Below, one piece after another: positions 32,964 through 38,611 of a DNA stretch of 38,611 nt (within the stretch, counting starts at the first letter, position 1; each line of letters starts with the position of its first letter). A program made the position numbers and the translations under genes. The notes beneath the pieces were generated by a model. The model saw only the letters and a list, made by a program, of their open reading frames with translations. It made no database searches and was not told the origin of the DNA. This DNA is from an uncultured Lewinella sp. (GTDB lineage Bacteria > Bacteroidota > Bacteroidia > Chitinophagales > Saprospiraceae), in the NCBI GenBank assembly GCA_937873655.1, contig CALMYQ010000075.1:1-38611 (forward strand), given 5' to 3'.

Positions 32964-34367
32964 ATGCGTATTCGAATCCTTTTCCTTTTTTTAATGCTGG
33001 GAAGCATCGGTTATTCCCAGTCCGTTCTCGGCGATTGGAACGGCATCCTGAACATACAGGGTACCCAATTGCGCATTGTTTTCCATATTTCGGAAACCGG
33101 CGGAGCCTACACGGCCACACTGGATTCCCCGGACCAGAAAGCCTTTGGGATCCCGGCCGGAGAAACCACTTTTGCTGAAAACAACCTGGAAATCAAACTG
33201 CCCAACCTGGCTGCCCAGTACAAAGGGAAGTTTGATGCGGCCGCTCAGGTTGTCGACGGCACCTTCAGCCAGGGGGGCGCTACATTTCCGCTGAAACTCA
33301 CCCGGGAAGAACAGGAGAAGCAAGAGCTCAAGCGGCCTCAGAATCCGGTTGCTCCCTTCCCGTATGCACAGGAAGACGTAACCTACGACAACCCCGCTGC
33401 ACAGGGCGTTACGCTTGCCGGCACCCTCACCCTTCCGAAAGGCGACGGGCCTTTCCCGGCGGTCATCCTCATCAGCGGATCCGGCCCGCAGAACCGCGAT
33501 GAAGAATTGCTGGGGCACAAGCCCTTCCTGGTCATCGCCGACCATTTCACCCGCAACGGGATTGCCGTTCTCCGGTTTGACGACCGCGGCATAGGCCAAT
33601 CAACCGGAGATTTTGCCACGGCGACCTCCGCCGATTTTGCTACCGATGTGCAGGCCGGTGTGGAATACCTCAAAACCAGAAAGGAGATCAATGCCAGGAA
33701 GATCGGCCTGGCCGGTCATAGCGAGGGCGGCCTCATCGCCCCGATGGTCGCCGCCAAATCGGCCGATGTGGCGTTTATCGTCCTGATGGCAGGTCCCGGC
33801 GTACCCGGCGACCAGGTGATCCGGCTCCAAAGCCGCCTGATCAGCAAGGCGGAAGGAAAAAGCGACGAGGAGATCAAGGCCGACGACGATTTCCTGAAAA
33901 TGGCCTTCAAGGAAATGAAAAAGAGCAAGGATATTGAAGCGACCAAACTCAAACTGAAAAAGGCCCTGACGAAACAATTGGAAAAATTGCCGGAAGCTGA
34001 AAAGGAAAAACTCGGCAACGTTGATCAGGTAGCCGCCAGCCAGGTCAATTCAATTACCAGCCCGTGGTTCAGGTACTTCCTGTCCTACGACCCGGCCACC
34101 TCACTGGAAAAGGTGAAATGCCCCGTATTGGCGATCAACGGCGGCAAGGACCTTCAGGTGGATCCCAACCAGAATTTACCCGCCATCGGCAAGGCCCTGA
34201 AAAAAGGCGGTAATACCCGATATGTGCTCAAGGAAATTCCAGGGGTGAATCACCTGTTCCAGCATACGGACACCGGCAAACCCAGCGAATACGCCGAAAT
34301 TGAAGAAACGATTGCTCCCGAAGCGCTGAATTATATGACGGGTTGGATATTGGAGCAGACGAAATAG
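32964..34367 (+). CDS. Secreted alpha/beta hydrolase (S9/dienelactone-hydrolase-like)
   Basis: 467 residues with a signal peptide (IRILFLFLMLGSIGYSQ). Residues ~18-120 form a small beta domain (LGDWNGILNIQGTQLRIVFH) common in front of such hydrolases in Bacteroidota. The hydrolase domain has the oxyanion segment SGSGPQNRDE, the nucleophile elbow GHSEGG with Ser, the acid Asp in NGGKDLQVDPNQN and the catalytic His in PGVNHLFQ. The Glu/Lys-rich cap at about 300-355 is helical. Substrate is probably an ester or small peptide outside the cytoplasm. The start at 32964 is chosen because the longer one (32940) adds only MRGIKRSA before the signal peptide. Confidence 0.88.
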   Translation: MRIRILFLFLMLGSIGYSQSVLGDWNGILNIQGTQLRIVFHISETGGAYTATLDSPDQKAFGIPAGETTFAENNLEIKLPNLAAQYKGKFDAAAQVVDGTFSQGGATFPLKLTREEQEKQELKRPQNPVAPFPYAQEDVTYDNPAAQGVTLAGTLTLPKGDGPFPAVILISGSGPQNRDEELLGHKPFLVIADHFTRNGIAVLRFDDRGIGQSTGDFATATSADFATDVQAGVEYLKTRKEINARKIGLAGHSEGGLIAPMVAAKSADVAFIVLMAGPGVPGDQVIRLQSRLISKAEGKSDEEIKADDDFLKMAFKEMKKSKDIEATKLKLKKALTKQLEKLPEAEKEKLGNVDQVAASQVNSITSPWFRYFLSYDPATSLEKVKCPVLAINGGKDLQVDPNQNLPAIGKALKKGGNTRYVLKEIPGVNHLFQHTDTGKPSEYAEIEETIAPEALNYMTGWILEQTK

Positions 34368-34390
34368 GTAATTGCACCGTTGAGTGGCTT

Positions 34391-34430
34391 ATGGTTGATC
34401 GGCCGGTTAATTCAGTTGCCGGTCAACCAT
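34391..34430. terminator. Long hairpin between convergent genes
   Basis: ATGGTTGATCGGC (34391-34403) pairs with GCCGGTCAACCAT (34418-34430) over 13 bp with one G-T pair and a 14-base loop. It lies between the convergent alpha/beta hydrolase and ferredoxin genes and could slow RNA polymerase from either side. It lacks a T run, so termination is uncertain. Confidence 0.5.
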
Positions 34431-34439
34431 GAACCTGGG

Positions 34440-34484
34440 AACCATAAACCCATAAACCCATAAACCCATAAACCAATAAAACGG
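34440..34484. repeat. 8-bp ATAAACCC tandem repeat
   Basis: ATAAACCC occurs about four times in tandem (34444-34475), then continues imperfectly as ATAAACCAATAAAAC. It abuts the 3' end of the ferredoxin gene. Confidence 0.8.
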
Positions 34485-34832
34485 TCAAAGGTGCAACCGT
34501 TCTTTCCGCCCCAGCAGTTGTTCTTCCGTTTCCACCCTTTCGGGGTCCGGGACGCAGCAATCGACCGGGCAGACGGCGGCGCATTGCGGCTCCTCATGAA
34601 AGCCTACGCATTCCGTACATTTATCGGGAACGATATAGTACAAATCTTCCGAAACAGGCGATTGTTTGTCATCCACGTTCACCTCTCTTCCATCTTCGAG
34701 CTTATACCTCCCCCGGACGGTGTTGCCGTCGCTGATGGCCCATTCGATGCCTCCTTCATAGATGGCGTTGTTGGGGCATTCCGGTTCGCAAGCTCCGCAG
34801 TTGATACAATCGTCCGTTATCATTATGGCCAT
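34485..34832 (-). CDS. 4Fe-4S dicluster ferredoxin
   Basis: 115 residues from MAIMITDDCINCGACEPECP. Cluster I is CxxCxxCxxxCP in that sequence; cluster II is KCTECVGFHEEPQCAAVCPV, with an eight-residue insertion between the second and third Cys as in the YfhL/Fdx family. Soluble electron carrier; partner not shown. A -7 box at 34887-34894 precedes it. An in-frame ATG at 34853 would add seven residues (MGKKLIF) not usual for the family. Confidence 0.92.
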   Translation of the reverse strand: MAIMITDDCINCGACEPECPNNAIYEGGIEWAISDGNTVRGRYKLEDGREVNVDDKQSPVSEDLYYIVPDKCTECVGFHEEPQCAAVCPVDCCVPDPERVETEEQLLGRKERLHL

Positions 34833-34886
34833 AAAAATCAATTTTTTACCCATTTAACGCCTGGGAGGCGGCGTTGGTTGAGCGCG

Positions 34887-34894
34887 CAAAGGTA
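34887..34894 (-). promoter_or_regulatory. -7 box TACCTTTG of the ferredoxin gene
   Basis: An exact TAnnTTTG on the minus strand, 54 bases upstream of the ATG at 34832. No -33 box at normal spacing. Confidence 0.5.
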
Positions 34895-34959
34895 AGGATT
34901 TTTTCATCAGATTCCTGGCATTCCCAACCATAAAACCCCTATTTTGGCCCCCGTGCAGC

Positions 34960-35559
34960 ATACCCCGCAATCCGCTGATCAATTCCGGCGCCCTGGTCAT
35001 CGCGGATATTTTGTACGGCCGTCTCAAAGACCCCAGGCGGGACCTCCTGGATTTTATCCGACAGGTTTCCGGCCTGCCTCATGTCGGATACAATGAGACG
35101 GTAGCCTTATCGGAAAAGCAATCCGGTTTCCGGAATGCCGCACTGGTTAATCTGATGCGTTCATTCGGCAATATCCGCAACGACATTGAAGGCATCCTGG
35201 ATTTTTACTTTCACCTCTGTTCGATCGAAATGACCTGCGAGGAACTTTCAAAGGCGTTCCTCTTGTACGCCAATCACGGCAAAATGCCGGAGCAGAACGC
35301 GGAAATCATATCCAAAAGCAAGGCCAAACGGATCAACGCCATTATGCAAACCTGCGGATTCTACGACGAAGCGGGCGAGTTTACCTTCAAAGTGGGCCTT
35401 CCCGGTAAAAGCGGGGTGGGCGGCGGCATAGCGGCGGTGCACCCCGGCAAGTACGCTGTTGCCGTCTGGAGCCCCGGCCTGAACAAAAAAGGCAACTCCT
35501 TCAAAGGCATGAAAGCCCTGGAATTGCTGACCACCAAGACCGAACTCTCTATTTTCTGA
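34960..35559 (+). pseudogene. glsA: N-terminally truncated glutaminase
   Basis: The frame reads IPRNPLINSGALVIADILYG, then FNIR-type conserved blocks (SEKQSGFRNAALVNLMRSFG, DFYFHLCSIEMTCEELSKAF, LPGKSGVGGGIAAVHPGKYA, WSPGLNKKGNS), exactly the C-terminal two thirds of serine-dependent glutaminase. About the first 110 residues, including the SxxK nucleophile and base, are missing. Upstream sequence in this frame stays open to about 34886 but has no family similarity and no ATG; the first usable start is TTG 35011, inside the domain. The remaining frame is clean, so the truncation is recent or the fragment is retained. It should be inactive. Confidence 0.82.
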
Positions 35560-35611
35560 AGACGCGAAACGGGATATCGATGCGTTCTTAGATGGAAAGA
35601 AAACCAATGAT

Positions 35612-36265
35612 ATGAAAAGCATCCTGTGGATGACGGCGGTTGTTGCGATCTTTGCGTTCTTCAGCTGCGACCCCACCGCCAGCCGGCAATGCCCCGCCTT
35701 CGAGTTCGACGTGGCCAAATGGGCAGATCTTGATAACCTGGATACGATCCGGTATTTTAACCCGGCGGACAGCAGCGAATTGGTGTTCGTCAAAACGGAA
35801 AGTTCCAAATCAGGGGTCAATACCCAGGGAGGGATCGGCTATAAAAATGAAGATGATGTGCCTTGCTACCTGAACGCCGATTACAATTACGTCTTGCTGG
35901 GTATCGAAGACAGCCTGGGCATGCAGATCACCTTTGACCAACTGGAGATCGCCAACCTCCCCGAATCGGAAGAGGATGTGGTGGTCTATTATATTTTTTA
36001 CAAAACCGGCATCAACAAGGGGATTGCCAGCCACGCTTTTCTGGTGCAACCCCATGAACTGGTCAAAAACGGCGGCCAGGAATGGGTGGATGAACTGACG
36101 GTGGACGGCGCCACCTATACCGACCTCGTAAAATCCTCCAGGGATACCTTCATGATTGAATCTGAAAATCCGAAATTCGATTTTTGGCAGGCGTACGGGG
36201 TCCGGCAGGCAGGCGTTGTCAAGTTGGTGAACCGGCTGGGGGAGGAGTATTGGCTGGAGAAATGA
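35612..36265 (+). CDS. Lipoprotein of unknown function
   Basis: 217 residues. MKSILWMTAVVAIFAFFSCD gives a signal peptide with lipobox FFSC, so a lipid-anchored protein is likely. The rest is a beta-rich acidic domain (SELVFVKTESSKSGV, then YNYVLLGIEDSLGMQITFDQ, VVVYYIFYKTGINKG). Not recognised. It follows the truncated glutaminase by 52 bases and precedes the TonB-domain protein. Confidence 0.75.
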   Translation: MKSILWMTAVVAIFAFFSCDPTASRQCPAFEFDVAKWADLDNLDTIRYFNPADSSELVFVKTESSKSGVNTQGGIGYKNEDDVPCYLNADYNYVLLGIEDSLGMQITFDQLEIANLPESEEDVVVYYIFYKTGINKGIASHAFLVQPHELVKNGGQEWVDELTVDGATYTDLVKSSRDTFMIESENPKFDFWQAYGVRQAGVVKLVNRLGEEYWLEK

Positions 36266-36336
36266 TTCCCGGATGAGCTGTGAGGCCTGCGGGAGGCAAA
36301 TTACACCACAAGCTTCAAATTATGCATCTTCAGGGT

Positions 36337-36846
36337 ATGAAAATTTTACTTCTCTCCCTGGCCTTCTTCACCTTTGCGCAGATCATCCAGGCGCAGGCGC
36401 CGCCCGTTTGGGTCGCAACAAAATACCGGAATAACCGGGTTGTCAATGAAAAATGTGAGACCCTTTCGCCGGGTGCTGCGATCGGGGAAAAAAGCCCCCT
36501 TCGCCGGGTTCGATCCAAAAATCCCGATGAAGCCTTTCCGGTTCTGATCGTTGACCGAAGGCCTGAATTTCCGGGCGGGGACATTGCATTGTTGACGTTC
36601 TTGTATAAAAACATCAGGTATCCTTCCGGCGATGTATGCTATGCAGGCAGGGTCATATTCCAGTTTACCGTAAACCCCGACGGGAAGTTGTCGGAATTTT
36701 GCATCGTCAGGAAGAGCTTCCCCAAACTGGACGAAGAAGTACTCCGCGTCGCCCGCCTGATGCCGGACTGGACGCCCGGTGAACGGAACGGCATCCCGGT
36801 TCCGGTCAGGATGACAATTCCGCTCAGGATAGAGGTGGAGCCCTGA
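36337..36846 (+). CDS. Secreted TonB C-terminal domain protein
   Basis: 169 residues. Signal peptide MKILLLSLAFFTFAQIIQAQ and a linker, then a TonB-type domain (about 75-169: PEFPGGDIALLTFLYKNIRY, with GRVIFQFTVNPDGKLSEFCI, PDWTPGERNGIPVPVRMTIP). In Bacteroidota such stand-alone domains are common and may act in periplasmic interaction instead of energy transfer, as there is no N-terminal membrane anchor. The ATG at 36337 with CAGGG six bases upstream is chosen over 36280. Confidence 0.85.
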   Translation: MKILLLSLAFFTFAQIIQAQAPPVWVATKYRNNRVVNEKCETLSPGAAIGEKSPLRRVRSKNPDEAFPVLIVDRRPEFPGGDIALLTFLYKNIRYPSGDVCYAGRVIFQFTVNPDGKLSEFCIVRKSFPKLDEEVLRVARLMPDWTPGERNGIPVPVRMTIPLRIEVEP

Positions 36847-36856
36847 AAAGGCAGGG

Positions 36857-36887
36857 TTTGCCAAACGGACAACCCGTATTATCTTTG
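36857..36887 (+). promoter_or_regulatory. Near-ideal promoter: -33 TTTG, N19, -7 TATCTTTG
   Basis: TTTG at 36857-36860 and TATCTTTG at 36880-36887 with a 19-base spacer, the textbook Bacteroidota sigma architecture. It starts transcription about 14 bases before the csaA ATG. Confidence 0.75.
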
Positions 36888-36906
36888 GGCGCAAATCACC
36901 TGAATA

Positions 36907-37245
36907 ATGGAGCAAAACCTGACCTGGCCCGAATTCATGAAAGTGGACATGCGCGCGGGCACGATCCTGGAAGCCGTGGTTTTTGAAAAAGCCCGTAAAC
37001 CCGCCTATCAGCTCATCCTTGATTTCGGCGAACTGGGCGCCCGGAAATCGTCGGCCCAGATCACAAAGCTGTACCGGCCCGAAGAGTTGGTCGGCAAACA
37101 GGTCATCGCAGTGGTTAACTTCCCGCCGAAGCAGATCGCAGATTTCATGAGCGAATGCCTCGTCCTCGGCGCAGTCGGCGACGACGGCGAAGTGACCCTG
37201 CTGCAACCCGAACGCCCTGTAGAAAACGGCACGCGCATTGCATAA
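36907..37245 (+). CDS. csaA: tRNA-binding OB-fold protein, CsaA-like
   Basis: 112 residues. Single EMAP/Arc1p-type OB fold: LTWPEFMKVDMRAGTILEAV opens it, YQLILDFGELGARKSSAQIT is the tRNA-binding loop, and VNFPPKQIADFMSECLVLGA completes it. CsaA is described as a tRNA-binding, chaperone-like protein acting as a homodimer. It has a near-ideal promoter and is followed directly by a palindrome (37256-37277) that may end its transcript. Confidence 0.92.
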   Translation: MEQNLTWPEFMKVDMRAGTILEAVVFEKARKPAYQLILDFGELGARKSSAQITKLYRPEELVGKQVIAVVNFPPKQIADFMSECLVLGAVGDDGEVTLLQPERPVENGTRIA

Positions 37246-37251
37246 TTAAAC

Positions 37252-37370
37252 CGTAGCGACGTAAAATTTTACGTCGCCAGGAAACCGTTCAGAATCCTGT
37301 GTCAACTCGATTTTTATCGCGCGCAACGTGATGAAAATCAAATTTTTGCGTCTTTGCGCAAGAACCATTT
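37252..37370. repeat. Palindrome and dispersed short repeats after csaA
   Basis: GCGACGTAAAA is followed directly by its exact complement, giving a perfect 22-bp palindrome at 37256-37277 inside GTAGCGACG...CGTCGC. Further on, TTTTTGCGTCTTTGCGC (about 37343-37360) is a word widely repeated between Bacteroidota genes. No gene seen. Confidence 0.8.
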
Positions 37371-37476
37371 TTTGAACAGTCTCCAGGAAGACATTTCATA
37401 CCTTAAGTCAGCGTTAGAAGGCGAAATGATGCCGCCTGAGACGGACGCCAGCAATAAAACAATGAAACATCCAACC

Positions 37477-37992
37477 ATGAATCCTTTCCTCCTCACCACC
37501 GACCGCCTCACGCTCCGCCGCCTCACCACCGGCGACGCCCCTTTCATGCTCGCCCTGCACACCAGTCCGGACTGGCTCAAATACATCGGCGACCGGGGTG
37601 TGCGCAATGAGGATGATGCGCGGCAATACATCGAGAACGGCGCCCTGATCAGCTACGAAAAATACGGCTACGGCCCTTATGCAATTCAGTTGATTGATGA
37701 TGAAAATGTGCTCGGCGTATGCGGCCTCTTCAAGCGGGACAACCTGGAGGACCCCGACCTGGGCTTCTCCTTCCTGCCGGAGCATACAGGGAAGGGTTAC
37801 GGCTTCGAAGCGTCTTCCGCGCTGATGGCTTATGCCGTCCAAAACTGGCAGATCAAGCGCCTGCTGGCCATCACAGTACCCTACAACCAACCCTCCATCG
37901 GCCTGTTGCAAAAACTCGGCTTCCGGTTGGAACGGACGACCCGTCTGGCGGATGATGCGGAGGAGTTGTTGGTGTATGGTTGGATGGTTTAG
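37477..37992 (+). CDS. GNAT acetyltransferase, RimJ/RimL-like
   Basis: 171 residues from MNPFLLTTDRLTLRRLTTGD. Pattern of the RimJ/RimL group: LTLRRLTTGDAPFMLALH, then IGDRGVRNEDDARQYIENGA, GFSFLPEHTGKGYGFEASSA (acetyl-CoA loop) and ITVPYNQPSIGLLQKLGFRL. Acetyl transfer to a protein N-terminus or small amine; target unknown. The in-frame ATG at 37462 is also possible; starts farther upstream (37354) run through repeat words and are rejected. Confidence 0.88.
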   Translation: MNPFLLTTDRLTLRRLTTGDAPFMLALHTSPDWLKYIGDRGVRNEDDARQYIENGALISYEKYGYGPYAIQLIDDENVLGVCGLFKRDNLEDPDLGFSFLPEHTGKGYGFEASSALMAYAVQNWQIKRLLAITVPYNQPSIGLLQKLGFRLERTTRLADDAEELLVYGWMV

Positions 37993-38030
37993 ATGGTTTG
38001 GTGGTTCGCGGGGTATGGTTTGGTTGTGAA

Positions 38031-38092
38031 TGAGTTTATGATAGTTTATGATAGTTTATGATAGTTTATGATAGTTTATGATAGTTTATGGT
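38031..38092. repeat. 10-bp tandem repeat ATAGTTTATG
   Basis: Five exact head-to-tail copies at 38041-38090, with a degenerate copy on each side (TGAGTTTATG, GTTGTTTGTG). No spacers. It marks the junction with the accessory tail of the window. Confidence 0.92.
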
Positions 38093-38275
38093 TGTTTGTG
38101 TGTCTTGTCCTGAAAAAAGTTTACACCTTTGGGGGTAGCACTGAAATAGGTTGACATTCACAAAATACGTCCTAAATTGGGTTGACACCTCAACTTAAGG
38201 TACTAAAATAGGCTGACAGTCGAATCAGGCATCAAAATATCCAGGCGAGGTGGAGCCAAAGCGGAAACGAAGGAA
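38093..38275. other. Possible transposon-end-like region with repeated TTGACA motifs
   Basis: Between 38110 and 38230 four similar phrases recur at 30-45-base intervals: AGTTTACACC, GGTTGACATTC, GGGTTGACACC and GGCTGACAGTC, preceded by AATAGG/AATTGG. Multiple internal repeats of this type are known at IS21-like transposon ends, but no transposase or full terminal repeat is visible here. It could equally be a degenerate regulatory array. Confidence 0.35.
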
Positions 38276-38465
38276 TTGACTGATCTTTCCAAATCCATCT
38301 ACTTCCTCACCGGCGCATCCGGGGCCGGCAAAACCACTTTGTTGGTTTATCTGGCTGAAATACCTCCGGCGTCAGGCCGGGGAATTCAACGCCCCAGTCA
38401 TCGACACCACCGGCTTATCCTTAGCAGAAACGGCGAATACATTTGCAAAAATCTTCTTTTTATAA
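38276..38465 (+). pseudogene. P-loop kinase remnant with internal deletion and frameshift
   Basis: Frame 1 carries the P-loop SIYFLTGASGAGKTTLLVYL. About 20 codons in, the sequence continues in another frame as WLKYLRRQAGEFNAPVIDTT followed by GLSLAETANTFAKIFFL and a stop at 38463-38465. That second part reads as a natural C-terminus of a small nucleotide-binding kinase, but the central part of such a protein (normally well over 100 residues) is missing. The gene has therefore suffered an internal deletion that also shifted the frame. Too short to be active. Confidence 0.7.
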
Positions 38466-38490
38466 TACCTTGGAGACGTTTCAAACATCA

Positions 38491-38611
38491 CCTGAGTGCC
38501 CTTAGTGGTCCAAATAACAGCCGACTCTTAGTGCCCTGAGTGCCCTTAGTGGTCCAAATAACAGCCGAGTCTTAGTGCCCTGAGTGCCCTTAGTGGTCCA
38601 AATAACAGCCG
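38491..38611. repeat. 44-bp tandem repeat at the right edge
   Basis: A 44-bp unit beginning CCTGAGTGCCCTTAGTGG and containing CCAAATAACAGCCGA starts at 38491, 38535 and 38579. The first two copies differ at one base (GACTCTT/GAGTCTT). The third runs off the window. Copies are contiguous without spacers. Each unit contains the word AGTGCCC twice, a smaller internal repeat. Confidence 0.9.

Noticed and set aside
34440..34484. Telomere-like GGGTTTAT repeat
   Set aside because: Only about four imperfect copies between two convergent genes; nothing suggests a chromosome end.
35248..35820. Antisense frame over the truncated glutaminase
   Set aside because: A shadow of a clearly conserved plus-strand frame; no motif of its own.
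38491..38611. CRISPR array at the right edge
   Set aside because: The entire 44-bp period is conserved between copies, leaving no variable spacer; it is a plain tandem repeat.
1..38611. tRNA, rRNA or riboswitch genes
   Set aside because: No T-arm-like GGTTCGAATCC sequence, rRNA segment or known riboswitch core was recognised on either strand by eye.

Overview
The window looks like chromosomal DNA of a Bacteroidota bacterium, most likely a Saprospiria-type lineage (inference). Four things point that way: at least ten promoters with the Bacteroidota -7 box TAnnTTTG, two of them with a well-spaced -33 TTG/TTTG; three secreted proteins ending in type IX secretion (T9SS) sorting domains; Bacteroidota-type housekeeping genes (coaX, glpX, LDH-like mdh, GAF-type msrC, tpiA); and many short tandem or inverted repeats in the intergenic gaps. 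No rRNA, tRNA, CRISPR array or intact transposase was found.

Layout. 0-2.4 kb: tandem repeats and a large polytopic membrane protein (-). 2.6-5.3 kb: glpX and a secreted GH43 glycosidase (+). 5.3-12.9 kb: mostly minus-strand genes (transglutaminase-like protein, GNAT acetyltransferase, secreted serine hydrolase, T9SS-exported protein, glpD) plus a decayed serine-hydrolase fragment. 13.0-13.9 kb: mdh, with a strong terminator separating it from glpD. 14.1-17.2 kb: a tandem pair of M43-like secreted metalloproteases. 17.3-18.3 kb: a small membrane protein, xseB without an adjacent xseA, and a strong terminator. 18.3-21.9 kb: a thiolase-fold protein that has lost its catalytic residues, followed by a FadB/FadJ-type hydratase-dehydrogenase. 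22.0-25.5 kb: DUF2721 protein, pth and two family-2 glycosyltransferases (-). 25.7-32.8 kb: a beta-helix-like surface protein, coaX, a lower-GC toxin-antitoxin insertion (MqsR-like toxin with an MqsA-like/Panacea antitoxin), msrC, a membrane-anchored protein, tpiA, and a LexA/S24-like regulator coupled to a small protein. 33-38 kb: alpha/beta hydrolase, ferredoxin, an N-terminally truncated glutaminase, a lipoprotein, a TonB-domain protein, csaA and a second GNAT. 38.0-38.6 kb: decaying accessory DNA with 10-bp repeats, repeated TTGACA-like motifs, a deleted P-loop kinase and a 44-bp tandem repeat running off the window.

How the genes fit together. Central carbon metabolism (glpX, tpiA, glpD, mdh) and fatty-acid-type chemistry (thiolase-like protein plus FadJ) are interspersed with envelope and secretion functions. 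The accessory signal is concentrated in four places: the toxin-antitoxin pair between coaX and msrC; the catalytically dead paralogues (thiolase, S24 regulator); three truncated genes (serine hydrolase, glutaminase, P-loop kinase); and a dispersed intergenic repeat system whose modules recur in at least six gaps. The strongest candidates for something new are the thiolase-like/FadJ pair and the toxin/Panacea-antitoxin pair.
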